A stretch of DNA of 64,000 nucleotides. Origin: Prosthecobacter vanneervenii (lineage in GTDB: Bacteria; Verrucomicrobiota; Verrucomicrobiia; Verrucomicrobiales; Verrucomicrobiaceae). Made by a program: the position numbers and the translations under genes. The stretch lies in NCBI RefSeq assembly GCF_014203095.1, contig NZ_JACHIG010000007.1, positions 248,001 to 312,000 of the forward strand, given 5' to 3'. The notes under the pieces were generated by a model. It did no database searches and was not told where the DNA came from. It saw only the letters and a list, made by a program, of their open reading frames with translations. Below, piece after piece: positions 37,138 through 45,500 of the stretch (the stretch's first letter is position 1; each line of letters opens with the position of its first letter).

Positions 37138-37419
37138 TTAATGGTAATCAACGATCTCCACATCATGCGGCCCGTCTGATTCCCAGCGAAAGCAGATGCG
37201 CCATTGGTCATTGATGCGGATGGAGTGTTGGCTTTTGCGGCTGCCCTTCAGCGCTTCCAGGCGGTTGCCGGGAGGCACACGAAGCTGCAACAGTTCAGTG
37301 ACGGCATGAAGCTGAGCCAGCTTGCGCAAAGCCGTGCGCTGAATATCCGGCGGAAAGGCGCGGACCTTCTCCAGATGGAACAGGCGTTCGGTGTTGTCGC
37401 AGGCAAAGGATCGTATCAT
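37138..37419 (-). CDS. higB: HigB toxin, RelE-like ribosome-dependent endoribonuclease
   Basis: The 93-residue product has the RelE/HigB fold signature: IRSFACDNTERLFHLEKVRAF at the start, LRKLAQLHAVTELLQLRVPPGN and QHSIRINDQWRICFRW towards the end. HigB toxins cleave mRNA on the ribosome and halt translation. The size matches the family and the gene is intact. Translation begins inside the perfect palindrome at 37413-37436, leaving little or no leader. Confidence 0.93.
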   Translation of the reverse strand: MIRSFACDNTERLFHLEKVRAFPPDIQRTALRKLAQLHAVTELLQLRVPPGNRLEALKGSRKSQHSIRINDQWRICFRWESDGPHDVEIVDYH

Positions 37420-37436
37420 GCATCAATGCATGATAC
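37413..37436 (-). promoter_or_regulatory. higBA operator palindrome
   Basis: GTATCATGCAT and ATGCATGATAC are perfect 11-bp inverted arms with two bases between them. The site covers the higB start codon (37417-37419) and the expected transcription start, so HigA bound here would block transcription. Confidence 0.8.
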
Positions 37437-37437
37437 A

Positions 37438-37466
37438 GTAATAACGGATGGCGTTATGAGTGGCAA
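37438..37466 (-). promoter_or_regulatory. Predicted higBA promoter
   Basis: On the reverse strand TTGCCA (37466-37461; 5 of 6 to the -35 consensus) is followed after exactly 17 bases by TATTAC (37443-37438; 4 of 6 to the -10). The predicted start of transcription falls inside the operator palindrome. A 6-bp inverted repeat (ATAACG/CGTTAT, 37441-37457) overlaps the -10 and the spacer. Confidence 0.6.
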
Positions 37467-37512
37467 GAAGGAAATGAAAGCATCCCTTTGGAGATGTCCG
37501 CATGCCCACCCC

Positions 37513-39411
37513 TCACCCCCCACACGCCGCCTTGATCTCCTCCAGCTCCGCCCACCGCGCAAACTTCCCCTCCAGCTCCGCCTTCTTCGCCTCCAGCTTC
37601 GCCAGGTAGTCATTCGTTCCCGCGCCCAGCTTCACAAACGTCTCCGGGTTGCTCAGCTCCGTCTCCATCGCCGCGATCTCTCCCTCCAGCGTCGCCATCG
37701 CCGCCTCCACCTCCGCCAGCTCACGCTGCTCCTTCTGCGACATCTTCTTCGGCTTCGCGTTGCCCGCCGCTGCCGGCTTCTCCTTCTTCACCGGCGCTTG
37801 CACCATCGCCAGTTCCGCTGCCGCCTTCGCCGCGCGCTTCTCCTGGTAGTAGCTGTAGTTCCCCGCGCATTCATGGATGCGCCCCTGTCCCTCAAACGCG
37901 ATCAGCCGGTCGCACACCCGGTCCAGGAAATACCGGTCATGGCTCACCACCAGCACGCAGCCTTTAAAAGAAAGAATCGCCTCCTCCAGCACTCGCATCG
38001 TCTGCAGGTCCAGATCATTCGTCGGCTCATCCAAAATCAAAAAGTTCCCGCCGCGTCGCAGGATCTTCGCCAGCAGCACGCGGCTCTGCTCACCGCCGCT
38101 CAGCTCCTTCACCCGCATCGTCGCGCGTTCATCGGTGAAAAGAAACCGCCGCAGATAGGTACGCACATGCAGCTTCTCCGGTCCAAACTGCACAAACTCC
38201 GAGTTCGGCCCCGCCACCTCCTCCATCACACTGTTCTCAGGATTCAGCAGCAGCCTCTGTTGGTCCACATAGTTAAACACCGTCCGCTTGCCGATGACCA
38301 CCTTGCCCTCCGTCGGCTCCTGCTCGCCCATCAGCATCCGCAGCAGCGTCGTCTTGCCCAGCCCGTTGCGGCCGATGATCCCCGTGCACGTCCCCGCTTC
38401 AAAGCTCAGGTTCAGGTGGCTGAAAAGCCACCGGTCATTCACACACGCCCCGATGTCCGTCGCATCGATGATCGTGTTCGCCAGCGGTGCCGCCGGCGGA
38501 ATAATGAGATCCATCACCAGCTCCTCCTCCGGCGCATCCATCGCCGCCACACGTGCATACTCATCCAGACGCGAGCGTTGCTTCGTCCTCCGCGCGCTCA
38601 CACCCGCCCGCACAAACTCCAGCTCATGCCGCAGAAAGCTCTGCCGCCGCCTCTCCGAGTTCGCCTCCACACTCTCGCGGATCGCCTTGCTCTCCAGAAA
38701 GTCGCTGTAGTTCCCCGGATGACTGTAAATCCGGCTGTCATCGATCTCGATGATCCGCGTCGCCACCCGGTCCAAAAAGTACCGGTCATGCGTCACAAAC
38801 AGCACCGCCCCGGTAAACTCACGCAGGAAAATCTCCAGCCACTCGATCGACTCCGCATCCAGATGGTTCGTCGGCTCATCCAGCAGCAGCAGATCCGGCT
38901 GCGCCACCAGCGCACGCGCCAGCGCCACACGCCTCTTCTCACCACCCGAGAGCCCCTTCACAGTCCGGTCCGCCGCCGGCACCCCCAGCTCATTCATCGC
39001 CGTGCTGATCCGCGTCTCCACACCCCAGCCATCATGCAGTTGAATCTGGTGCAGCAGCTCCGCCTCCTGGTCCCCCTTGTAGTCGCCGCTTTCATACCGC
39101 GCCACCATGTCCAGCAGCGCCGCCGCTCCTGAGCGCACGTTGTCCAGCACGCTCGCCTCCTCATCCAGCGTAAACTCCTGCGCCAGATGGCTCACAATGA
39201 TCCCGTTCCTCCGCGAGATCGTCCCGCTGTCCGGCTTCTCCGTCCCCGCCAGGATCCGCATCAGGCTCGTCTTCCCACACCCATTGCGTCCCACCAGCCC
39301 CAGCTTCTCCCCTTCATGGATGCTCATCGTCGCATCATTAAAAACCTGCTGCAGCCCAAATTGCAGGCGCAGGTCTTTGGCAGAAATAACAGCAGGAGTG
39401 ATCGGAGACAT
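37513..39411 (-). CDS. uup: ABC-F ATPase, Uup-like
   Basis: The start at 39411 (MSPITPAVISAKDLRLQFG) gives 632 residues; 22 extra residues upstream are not family-like. There are two ATP-binding cassettes: Walker A GRNGCGKTS (about 41-49) and GRNGLGKTT (about 348-356), signatures LSGGEKRRVALARAL and LSGGEQSRVLLAKIL, and Walker B LLLDEPTNHLD and LILDEPTNDLD. No membrane domain is present. A Lys/Pro/Ala-rich linker leads to a C-terminal coiled coil (LAEVEAAMATLEGEIAAMET to the end), as in Uup. ABC-F proteins act on the ribosome rather than in transport; Uup is linked to ribosome quality and DNA-transposition effects. The gene lies upstream of, and in the same direction as, higBA. Confidence 0.92.
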   Translation of the reverse strand: MSPITPAVISAKDLRLQFGLQQVFNDATMSIHEGEKLGLVGRNGCGKTSLMRILAGTEKPDSGTISRRNGIIVSHLAQEFTLDEEASVLDNVRSGAAALLDMVARYESGDYKGDQEAELLHQIQLHDGWGVETRISTAMNELGVPAADRTVKGLSGGEKRRVALARALVAQPDLLLLDEPTNHLDAESIEWLEIFLREFTGAVLFVTHDRYFLDRVATRIIEIDDSRIYSHPGNYSDFLESKAIRESVEANSERRRQSFLRHELEFVRAGVSARRTKQRSRLDEYARVAAMDAPEEELVMDLIIPPAAPLANTIIDATDIGACVNDRWLFSHLNLSFEAGTCTGIIGRNGLGKTTLLRMLMGEQEPTEGKVVIGKRTVFNYVDQQRLLLNPENSVMEEVAGPNSEFVQFGPEKLHVRTYLRRFLFTDERATMRVKELSGGEQSRVLLAKILRRGGNFLILDEPTNDLDLQTMRVLEEAILSFKGCVLVVSHDRYFLDRVCDRLIAFEGQGRIHECAGNYSYYQEKRAAKAAAELAMVQAPVKKEKPAAAGNAKPKKMSQKEQRELAEVEAAMATLEGEIAAMETELSNPETFVKLGAGTNDYLAKLEAKKAELEGKFARWAELEEIKAACGG

Positions 39412-39534
39412 AAAGGGGGCCGTTGAGATAGCACGATCTTTCCTCCCTGCACCCATTACCTTCCAGTCACCCCACATTCAGACTCACTGCTCATCTCACC
39501 ATCATCACCTTCATACCCACCGCCATTCATCAAA

Positions 39535-39564
39535 ATTCGCGGTTATTCGCGTCCATTCGCGTTT
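39535..39564. repeat. Three tandem 10-bp ATTCGCG repeats
   Basis: ATTCGCGGTT, ATTCGCGTCC and ATTCGCGTTT follow one another directly in the 298-base gap between the ABC-F start and hicB. It resembles decayed text-like intergenic repeats seen in this phylum; a regulatory role is not excluded. Confidence 0.7.
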
Positions 39565-39709
39565 GCATCATCGGCCCACAATCATTCTCTTGCTCATTCC
39601 TCATGTCGATTCCAAAAGAACAGAACAAAGTCCCTCATGGCTTTGCCGGCTAGCATCCGAATGTAGGTCTGGCGTTGAAATGTCCCGCCTTAGCCGTTAT
39701 TCTTACCTC

Positions 39710-39925
39710 ATGAATCTGACCGCCGTGTATGAACCTGCCGCCGAGGGTGGCTTCACCTGCTGGGTGGAGGAAATCCCTGCCGCTATTTCCGAAGGCGAGA
39801 CCATCGAAGAAGCGGAAAGCAATCTCATGGAAGCTTTAAAGCTCGTGCTTGAATGCCAGCGTGAGCTTTCAGATCAAACACGCAGCCCAGCCAGTCTCAA
39901 GCGCTCGCTCGAACTTGCCGCATGA
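39710..39925 (+). CDS. hicB: HicB-family antitoxin
   Basis: The 71-residue product, starting MNLTAVYEPAAEGGFTCWVE, matches the single-domain HicB fold with EEIPAAISEGETIEEAESNL and LMEALKLVLECQREL. An upstream in-frame ATG at 39680 would add ten residues. There is no C-terminal helix-turn-helix or ribbon DNA-binding domain, so autoregulation may depend on other factors. The gene precedes hicA with an ATGA overlap (39922-39925), the reverse of the classical hicA-hicB order. Confidence 0.88.
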   Translation: MNLTAVYEPAAEGGFTCWVEEIPAAISEGETIEEAESNLMEALKLVLECQRELSDQTRSPASLKRSLELAA

Positions 39926-40107
39926 AGCTCGCTGATCTTGAGCGGCATCTGCGCGGGCATGGCTGCCAGTTGTATCGAGAAGGTGGCAGTCATTCCATCT
40001 GGTGGAATCCGACGAACCGGAAGATCACCAGCGTGCCTCGCCACCGTGAAGTGAAGGACAACACTGCTCGCGCCATCTGCAAACAGCTGGAAATCCCCAC
40101 CCCGTAA
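39922..40107 (+). CDS. hicA: HicA-family mRNA interferase toxin
   Basis: The 61-residue product has the dsRBD-like HicA/YcfA fold: KLADLERHLRGHGCQLYREG, the catalytic His in GGSHSIWWN, and ITSVPRHREVKDNTARAICKQL. HicA toxins cleave mRNA independently of the ribosome until bound by HicB. It is translationally coupled to hicB. Its stop is only three bases from the convergent end of the GDPD gene. Confidence 0.9.
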   Translation: MKLADLERHLRGHGCQLYREGGSHSIWWNPTNRKITSVPRHREVKDNTARAICKQLEIPTP

Positions 40108-40110
40108 TTT

Positions 40111-40902
40111 TTAGGGTTCCCCCAGCGCCTCCCTCACCATCACCGGATCATCTGTCGTGATCCCATCCACCCCCAGCGCCGCAAACCGCTTCACATCCGC
40201 AGGCTTGTTCACCGTCCACACATAAAGCCCGAAGCCCGCATCGCGGATCTGCTTCACCATCGCCGCATCCCACGGAAAATCCGCCACTCCCAGGTCCAGC
40301 CCGTCCAGCTTGTCCGCCTTCGTGTCCGCGATCAGCTGCGTCAGATCCGTCGGCTTCTTCTCCTTCGTCTTACCAGACGCCAGCCGGTACACCTTCACCC
40401 ACGGCATCGCCTTCTTCGACTCCGCCGCTGCATCTCGCTTAAACGCAATGATCGCCAGCTGCGCCGCACGGTCCTTCATCGGTTCCAAAATCCGCTTCAG
40501 CTCCGGCACGATCTCCGCCCCGCACTTCACCTCAATGAAGAAACGCTGCTTCCCCTTCGGCATCGTCGCCAGCGCCTGCTCCAGCGTTGGGATCTTCTCA
40601 CTCGCCCACTCCTTGCCCTTCCACGTTCCCGCATCCAGCGCCGTCAGCTCCGCCTGTTTCGTCGTCGCCACATCCAGCTTCACGCCCGTGGTGCGCTTCG
40701 TGTCCTTGTCATGAATCACGGCTGTCTTGCCATCGGCCGTCAGGTACACATCCAGCTCACACGCATCCGTACCGTTCTTCCACGCCAGCTCAAACGCCCC
40801 CAGCGTGTTCTCCGGCGCACGCGCGGAAAACCCGCGATGAGCAACAATTTCGACAGCATGGGCGGACATGGCGGCAAGAAGGAAAAGTACAGCAGACTTC
40901 AT
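40111..40902 (-). CDS. Secreted glycerophosphodiester phosphodiesterase
   Basis: The start at 40902 yields 263 residues with a signal peptide (MKSAVLFLLAAMSAHA); the longer ORF reading through the divergent gene is rejected. The GDPD domain begins immediately: IVAHRGFSARAPENT with the catalytic His-Arg and metal-binding Glu, CELDVYLTADG with the second metal site, and VIHD with the second catalytic His. The end (GFGLYVWTVNKPAD, GVDGITTDDP) is typical. It hydrolyses glycerophosphodiesters to glycerol-3-phosphate and an alcohol, probably in the periplasm. It diverges from a secreted phosphodiesterase gene with 46 bases between starts, suggesting a shared control region for phosphate or lipid scavenging (inference). 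Confidence 0.92.
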   Translation of the reverse strand: MKSAVLFLLAAMSAHAVEIVAHRGFSARAPENTLGAFELAWKNGTDACELDVYLTADGKTAVIHDKDTKRTTGVKLDVATTKQAELTALDAGTWKGKEWASEKIPTLEQALATMPKGKQRFFIEVKCGAEIVPELKRILEPMKDRAAQLAIIAFKRDAAAESKKAMPWVKVYRLASGKTKEKKPTDLTQLIADTKADKLDGLDLGVADFPWDAAMVKQIRDAGFGLYVWTVNKPADVKRFAALGVDGITTDDPVMVREALGEP

Positions 40903-40948
40903 GAGGGAGAAAGCAAACGACACAAGCATCCGTAACCCTTCGCCCCAA

Positions 40949-42334
40949 ATGAAATTTTGTTTCCTGCTCGTCATCAGCATCATCATCGTTCGCACGCTGA
41001 CTTCCTGCTCCAAGTCACCGTCCGCCGATCCCAAAGACCAGCACGTCATCCTCATCAGTCTCGACGGCTTCCCCGCCTGGCTTTGGAACGATGAATCCCT
41101 GCAGATCCCCAATCTCCGCAGGCTAGCCGCCGAAGGTGCCAGCACCAAGGCCATGACCGTCAGCAATCCCTCCATCACCTGGATCAATCACACCACTCTC
41201 GTCACCGGTGTCGAGCCCCGCAAACACGGCGTCCTCTTCAATGGCCTCCTCGTCCGCCAGGGCGACAACAAGCCGCCCAAGATCGAGCAGTGGGCAGACA
41301 AAACCAGGCTCGTTCATGCCCCCACTCTCTATGATGTCGCCCACGATGCCGGACTCACCACCGCCGAGTCAGACTGGGTCGCCGTCACCAAGGCCAAGAC
41401 CATTGACTGGAGCTTCGCCGAGCTCCCCGAGCTCGAAGGCAAAGTCGAAAAAGAAATGATCGCCGCCGGCGAGATCAAGCCTGAGCACATCACCTGGATG
41501 CAGCTCGGCCCCCAGCGCAAAAGCGTCACCTTCCTCGACAACATGTGGACCAAGGCCGCCATCCACATCTTCAAAACCCACAAGCCCAATCTCCTCCTCT
41601 ACCACACCCTGAATACCGACTCCACCCACCACACCTACGGCCCCGGCTCCTCCGCCAGTTACACCGCCCTCGCCTACGCCGACCGCCTTGTGGGAGATCT
41701 CGTCAAAGCCGTCGAAGACAGCGGCCTGCGCGACAGCACCACCTTCATCATCGCCACCGATCACGGCTTCAAAAAAGTTTCGAAAATCATCCTCCCCAAT
41801 GTCGAGCTCAAGAAAGCCGGGCTCGCCCAGGGCCTCGGCCCCACCATTACCACCTGCGATGCCTACTCCATGACCCAGGGCGGCATGGCCTTCGTCTATG
41901 TCACCAATCCCGCCCGCAAGGCCGAGCTCCTGCCCAAGCTCAAAGAAATGTTCGCCAAAGTCGAAGGCGTTGATCGCGTCATCGACGGCACAGACGGCCA
42001 CACCCTCGGCATGCCCACCCCCGAGGAAAACCAGGGCATGGGAGACCTCGTCCTCTACCCCAAAGCCGGCTATGCCTTCAAAAACGACGCTGGCGGAGAC
42101 GCCACCGTCACCCCTTCCGTCAACTACGCCGGCACCCACGGCTACCCCAACACCGACCCCGAGCTCGACGGCATCTTCATCGCCAGCGGCCGCGGCATCA
42201 AAAAAGGCATCGTCCTCGACCGCATGGCCAATCTCGACGTCGCCCCCACCATCGCCAAACTCATGGGCCTCCAGCTCCCCAATCCCGACGGCCGCGTCCT
42301 CGAAGAGATCCTCATCTCCGCCGACAAGAAATAG
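40949..42334 (+). CDS. Lipoprotein, type I phosphodiesterase / nucleotide pyrophosphatase family
   Basis: The start at 40949 gives a lipoprotein signal peptide ending in LTSC (Cys20); the product has 461 residues. Alkaline-phosphatase-superfamily motifs are clear: ILISLDGFPAWLW with the first metal-binding Asp, NPSITWINHTTLVTG with the nucleophilic Thr and NHxT, TDSTHHTYGPGS, and FIIATDHGFKK with the DHG metal site; GTHGYPNTDPELDGIFIASG closes the domain. Family members cleave phosphodiester or pyrophosphate bonds of nucleotides or lipids outside the membrane. It diverges from the GDPD gene. Confidence 0.9.
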   Translation: MKFCFLLVISIIIVRTLTSCSKSPSADPKDQHVILISLDGFPAWLWNDESLQIPNLRRLAAEGASTKAMTVSNPSITWINHTTLVTGVEPRKHGVLFNGLLVRQGDNKPPKIEQWADKTRLVHAPTLYDVAHDAGLTTAESDWVAVTKAKTIDWSFAELPELEGKVEKEMIAAGEIKPEHITWMQLGPQRKSVTFLDNMWTKAAIHIFKTHKPNLLLYHTLNTDSTHHTYGPGSSASYTALAYADRLVGDLVKAVEDSGLRDSTTFIIATDHGFKKVSKIILPNVELKKAGLAQGLGPTITTCDAYSMTQGGMAFVYVTNPARKAELLPKLKEMFAKVEGVDRVIDGTDGHTLGMPTPEENQGMGDLVLYPKAGYAFKNDAGGDATVTPSVNYAGTHGYPNTDPELDGIFIASGRGIKKGIVLDRMANLDVAPTIAKLMGLQLPNPDGRVLEEILISADKK

Positions 42335-42371
42335 CCTATAGATTCCGCAGCGCGCGACAGCGTCCTGGAGT

Positions 42372-42389
42372 GCGCCGGTCCTCCGGCGC
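42372..42389. repeat. Hairpin GCGCCGG, loop TCCT
   Basis: GCGCCGG (42372-42378) and CCGGCGC (42383-42389) form a perfect stem around TCCT in the gap after the phosphodiesterase gene. It belongs to the set of TCC-loop hairpins. Confidence 0.75.
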
Positions 42390-42457
42390 TTTCGCATGTC
42401 CCTGCCACTCTCCCACGCGCCACAGCCGCCTTACGCCACTTGCTCTTTACTGGGAGC

Positions 42458-42475
42458 GCCGATGTCCACATCGGC
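42458..42475. repeat. Hairpin GCCGATG, loop TCCA
   Basis: GCCGATG (42458-42464) and CATCGGC (42469-42475) form a perfect stem around TCCA; GGAGC and TCC extend it imperfectly. The stem is unrelated in sequence to the neighbouring hairpin at 42372 although the downstream tails match. Confidence 0.75.
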
Positions 42476-42753
42476 TCCGGCCGCACGTCCCTGCCGCTCC
42501 CCCACGCCCCCACGCCCCACCGCGTCCTCATCGCCATTTCCAATTCAAGGCCCCGTAAAATGAATCTACCCCCAATCATTTTACCATTCTCGCCCGCTTT
42601 CGGCAGCACCACTCCACCAGGTGCATTTTAGATACATCGTTGTGCGCGTCCTTGCCACACACCCTGACAGATTCCCCCCTCGCGCTTTGTAAACCTCAGC
42701 GCCCCCATTCCCCCATGCCTTCCCCCTGTCTCTGCAGAGCCCAGGCTCGTCCC

Positions 42754-45273
42754 ATGCGTCTTCCGCGCATGCTTGCCGTCCTCATGCTCTCCTCCATCCT
42801 CGCGCACGCCCAAACCGCTCCCACGCAGATCGAGCAGCGCTGCATCGAATGCCACGACAAGGACACCACCAAAGGCGGCCTCGATCTCACCGCTCTCCCC
42901 TTTGATCTCAAAGACTCCTCCACCCGCGACCGCTGGATCCGCATCCACGACCGCGTCGAAAAAGGCGAGATGCCCCCCAAAGCCGAAGACCTCCCACAGT
43001 CCGAGCGCACTGCCCTCGTCCAATCGCTCGCCACCTCCATCACCACCGTCGATCACGCAGACATCCTCGCCCACGGTCGCGGCCCGCTCCGCCGACTCAA
43101 TCGTGATGAGTACGAGCAGAACCTCCGCGACATCCTCCAGCTCCCCGACCTCGATATCCGTGACATCCTCCCCGAAGACCGCGAAGGCCACCGCTTCAAC
43201 AAGACTACCGACATGCTCGACATGTCCCGCGTCCAGCTCGTCGCCTACCTCGACGCCGCAGAGGCTGCGCTGCACGCCGCCATGACCACCGAGCCAGCGC
43301 CACCGCCCATGATCAAATACCGCGCCGTCGGCACAGATCTCTTCCCCGGCACTGGCACCTTCGGCAACCGCGAGGCCATGTTCTTCGCCCGCGACAACAA
43401 GGCCATGGAGTTCAGAGGCAAAAAAGACAAAGACAAAGGCAAAAACGAGCCCACCGAAAAGGACCTCGCTAAAGACGACACCATCGAGATGGCCCTCTTC
43501 CGCTCTGCAAGCTGGCCCTACCTCGGCACTCCCAAACACTTCACCGCCAAACGCACCGGCAACTACAAAGTCCGCTTCTCCGCCCGCGCCGTCCTTCAGC
43601 AGCCCGGCTTCGTCATCACCCCGGCCACGCAGCCCCTGCCCATGACCTTCCGCACCCGCAAACCTGCGGGCGTGGACATCATCAATGAAGTCCACGACTC
43701 CGGCGGCATCATCGACATCCAGCCCGAAAAGCGCGTTTACGAAACCACCGTCCGTCTGCGCGCAGGCGAAGCCATCGAGTACAGCCTCCTTGGCCTCCCC
43801 ATGCCGCTGGCCATGAACCCCAACGGCTCCGCTCCCTCCTACCGCTACCCACCGTTCCCAGAGGGCGGCCAGCCCGGCCTCGCCGTGCAGTGGCTGGAAA
43901 TCGAAGGCCCCATCGAATCCCAAACCTGGCCGCCAGCCTCACATCATGTCCTCTTTGACGACCTCGGCATCCAGCCCAAACCCCAAGATCCACAGCAAGA
44001 AGCCAAACGCCTCCTCCGCCGCTTCGTCACACTCGCCTCCCGCGAGCCCGTCCCCGAAGAAGATTTGAAACTCTTCGACTCCCTCATCCAGGCCCAGCTC
44101 GCCAAAAACGTGCCCTTCGCCGAGGCCATGCTCGCAGGCTACAAAGCCTTCCTCGCCTCCGGAGATTTCATCTACGTGCGCGAGCCCATCAAGGCGGACG
44201 ACCACTTCGCCATCGCCTCCCGCCTCTCTCACTTCCTCACCAACTCACGTCCTGACGCCCAGCTCATGGACCTCGCGCAAAACAAAAAGCTGCGCGATCC
44301 CCAGGTCCTCCGCTCCGAAACCGAACGCCTCATCGCCAGCCCCGGCTTTGACCGCTTCGTCAAAAACTTCACCGACTGCTGGCTCAATCTCCGCCACATC
44401 CGCCGCGACGATCCCGACATCCGCCTCTTCCCTGAATACCGCTTCGACGAATACCTCGTCGAAAGCATGGAGCGCGAGACCCGCACCTTCTTCACCGCCA
44501 TGATCCGCGACAACCTGCCCGCCAGCGTGCTGGTGCAGTCAGATTTCGTCTTCGCCAATGACCGTCTCTCCACCCACTACCAGCTTCCACCACTCACGGG
44601 TTCCGCCATGCGCAAGGTCTCCTTGCCCAAAGACAGCCCCCTCGGCGGCCTCCTCACTCAGGCCGCCGTTTTGAAAGTCAGCGCCAACGGCACCACCACC
44701 TCGCCCGTCGTCCGTGGCGCCTGGGTCATGGAGCGCCTCATCGGCCAGCCACCTCCACCACCACCCGCCAGCGTCCCCGCCGTCGAGCCCGACATTCGCG
44801 GAGCCAAAACCATCCGCGATCTCCTCGCCCTTCACACCAAATCCAAAACCTGCGCCGGATGCCACGCCCGTTTCGATCCCGTCGGCCTCGCCCTTGAAAA
44901 CTTCGACATCCTCGGTGGCTGGCGCACCCACTATCGCGGCCTCGAAGAAGGAGAACGCATCACCGGCATCGACCGCGCTGGCCACACCTTCAGTTACACC
45001 ATCGCCTCCCCCGTGGACACCAATGGAAAGCTCCTCGACGGCCGTACCTTCAAGAACATCAACGACCTCAAAACCCTCCTCGCCGCCAATCCCCGCCAGC
45101 TCGCCCGCAATCTCCTCCACCAGTTCACCCTCTACGCCACCGGCACCCCCGTCCGCTTCTCCGACCGCCCCCAAATCGAATCCCTCCTCAACTCCTGCGC
45201 CAAAAACAACTACCCCATCCGCGACCTCCTCCACGCCCTCATCCAAAGCCCCATCTTCCTTGGCAGTCTTTGA
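42754..45273 (+). CDS. Secreted PSCyt1/DUF1587-DUF1595-DUF1592-DUF1588-DUF1585 protein
   Basis: With the start at 42754 the product has 839 residues and a signal peptide ending near AHAQ; an ATG at 42769 is equally possible. A c-type haem motif CIECH is at about residues 30-34. Then follow DUF1587 (RRLNRDEYEQNLRDIL), DUF1595 (LRRFVTLASREPVPEEDL), DUF1592 (ASRLSHFLTNSRPDAQL), DUF1588 with a second CAGCH near 700 (CHARFDPVGLALENFD), and DUF1585 at the C-terminus. This architecture is typical of Planctomycetota/Verrucomicrobiota, where it is almost always paired with a DUF1552 protein, as here downstream. The function is unknown; it is thought to work outside the cytoplasm, possibly in oxidative breakdown of complex polymers. 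Confidence 0.92.
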   Translation: MRLPRMLAVLMLSSILAHAQTAPTQIEQRCIECHDKDTTKGGLDLTALPFDLKDSSTRDRWIRIHDRVEKGEMPPKAEDLPQSERTALVQSLATSITTVDHADILAHGRGPLRRLNRDEYEQNLRDILQLPDLDIRDILPEDREGHRFNKTTDMLDMSRVQLVAYLDAAEAALHAAMTTEPAPPPMIKYRAVGTDLFPGTGTFGNREAMFFARDNKAMEFRGKKDKDKGKNEPTEKDLAKDDTIEMALFRSASWPYLGTPKHFTAKRTGNYKVRFSARAVLQQPGFVITPATQPLPMTFRTRKPAGVDIINEVHDSGGIIDIQPEKRVYETTVRLRAGEAIEYSLLGLPMPLAMNPNGSAPSYRYPPFPEGGQPGLAVQWLEIEGPIESQTWPPASHHVLFDDLGIQPKPQDPQQEAKRLLRRFVTLASREPVPEEDLKLFDSLIQAQLAKNVPFAEAMLAGYKAFLASGDFIYVREPIKADDHFAIASRLSHFLTNSRPDAQLMDLAQNKKLRDPQVLRSETERLIASPGFDRFVKNFTDCWLNLRHIRRDDPDIRLFPEYRFDEYLVESMERETRTFFTAMIRDNLPASVLVQSDFVFANDRLSTHYQLPPLTGSAMRKVSLPKDSPLGGLLTQAAVLKVSANGTTTSPVVRGAWVMERLIGQPPPPPPASVPAVEPDIRGAKTIRDLLALHTKSKTCAGCHARFDPVGLALENFDILGGWRTHYRGLEEGERITGIDRAGHTFSYTIASPVDTNGKLLDGRTFKNINDLKTLLAANPRQLARNLLHQFTLYATGTPVRFSDRPQIESLLNSCAKNNYPIRDLLHALIQSPIFLGSL

Positions 45274-45363
45274 AAAGATCCCGAGCATCCCCAAAAAGGA
45301 CCACCTTTTTCCACCCCGATGTCAAAAGCTCCAGGATTACCGCAAGTGCGCCAGCATAGTGGT

Positions 45364-45383
45364 CCGCACAGTCCCCTGTGCGG
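45364..45383. repeat. Hairpin CCGCACAG, loop TCCC
   Basis: CCGCACAG and CTGTGCGG form a perfect 8-bp stem around TCCC. The 17 bases in front, TGCGCCAGCATAGTGGT, are identical at 48097-48113, where the same stem has a TCCT loop. Confidence 0.8.
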
Positions 45384-45500
45384 CACTCCGCTATCTCCCT
45401 CCCGCTCCGCTTTTCACTGAAAGCACTCAATGTAACCACAGAGCCGGTTCTCCAACACGTTGCTGAAGCAAGAACACGAATCACTAAACCTCTGCGTCCT

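Larger units (their letters stand above)
42335..42753. other. Intergenic stretch with two hairpin-plus-tail units
   Basis: There is no gene. Two units of about 50 bases each contain a TCC-loop hairpin followed, within a few bases, by a 25-base tail that differs at only four positions (42394-42418 and 42483-42507; key elements GTCCCTGCC and CCCACGC). The rest is C-rich and featureless up to the start of the DUF1592 gene. Confidence 0.6.

Noticed and set aside
37204-39132. Forward ORF of 642 codons opposite ABC-F
   Set aside because: It is an Arg/His/Leu/Gln-rich antisense shadow; the ABC-F frame has all Walker and signature motifs.
40903-41187. N-terminal extension of the GDPD ORF
   Set aside because: It would run antisense through the start of the divergent phosphodiesterase gene and destroy the signal peptide.
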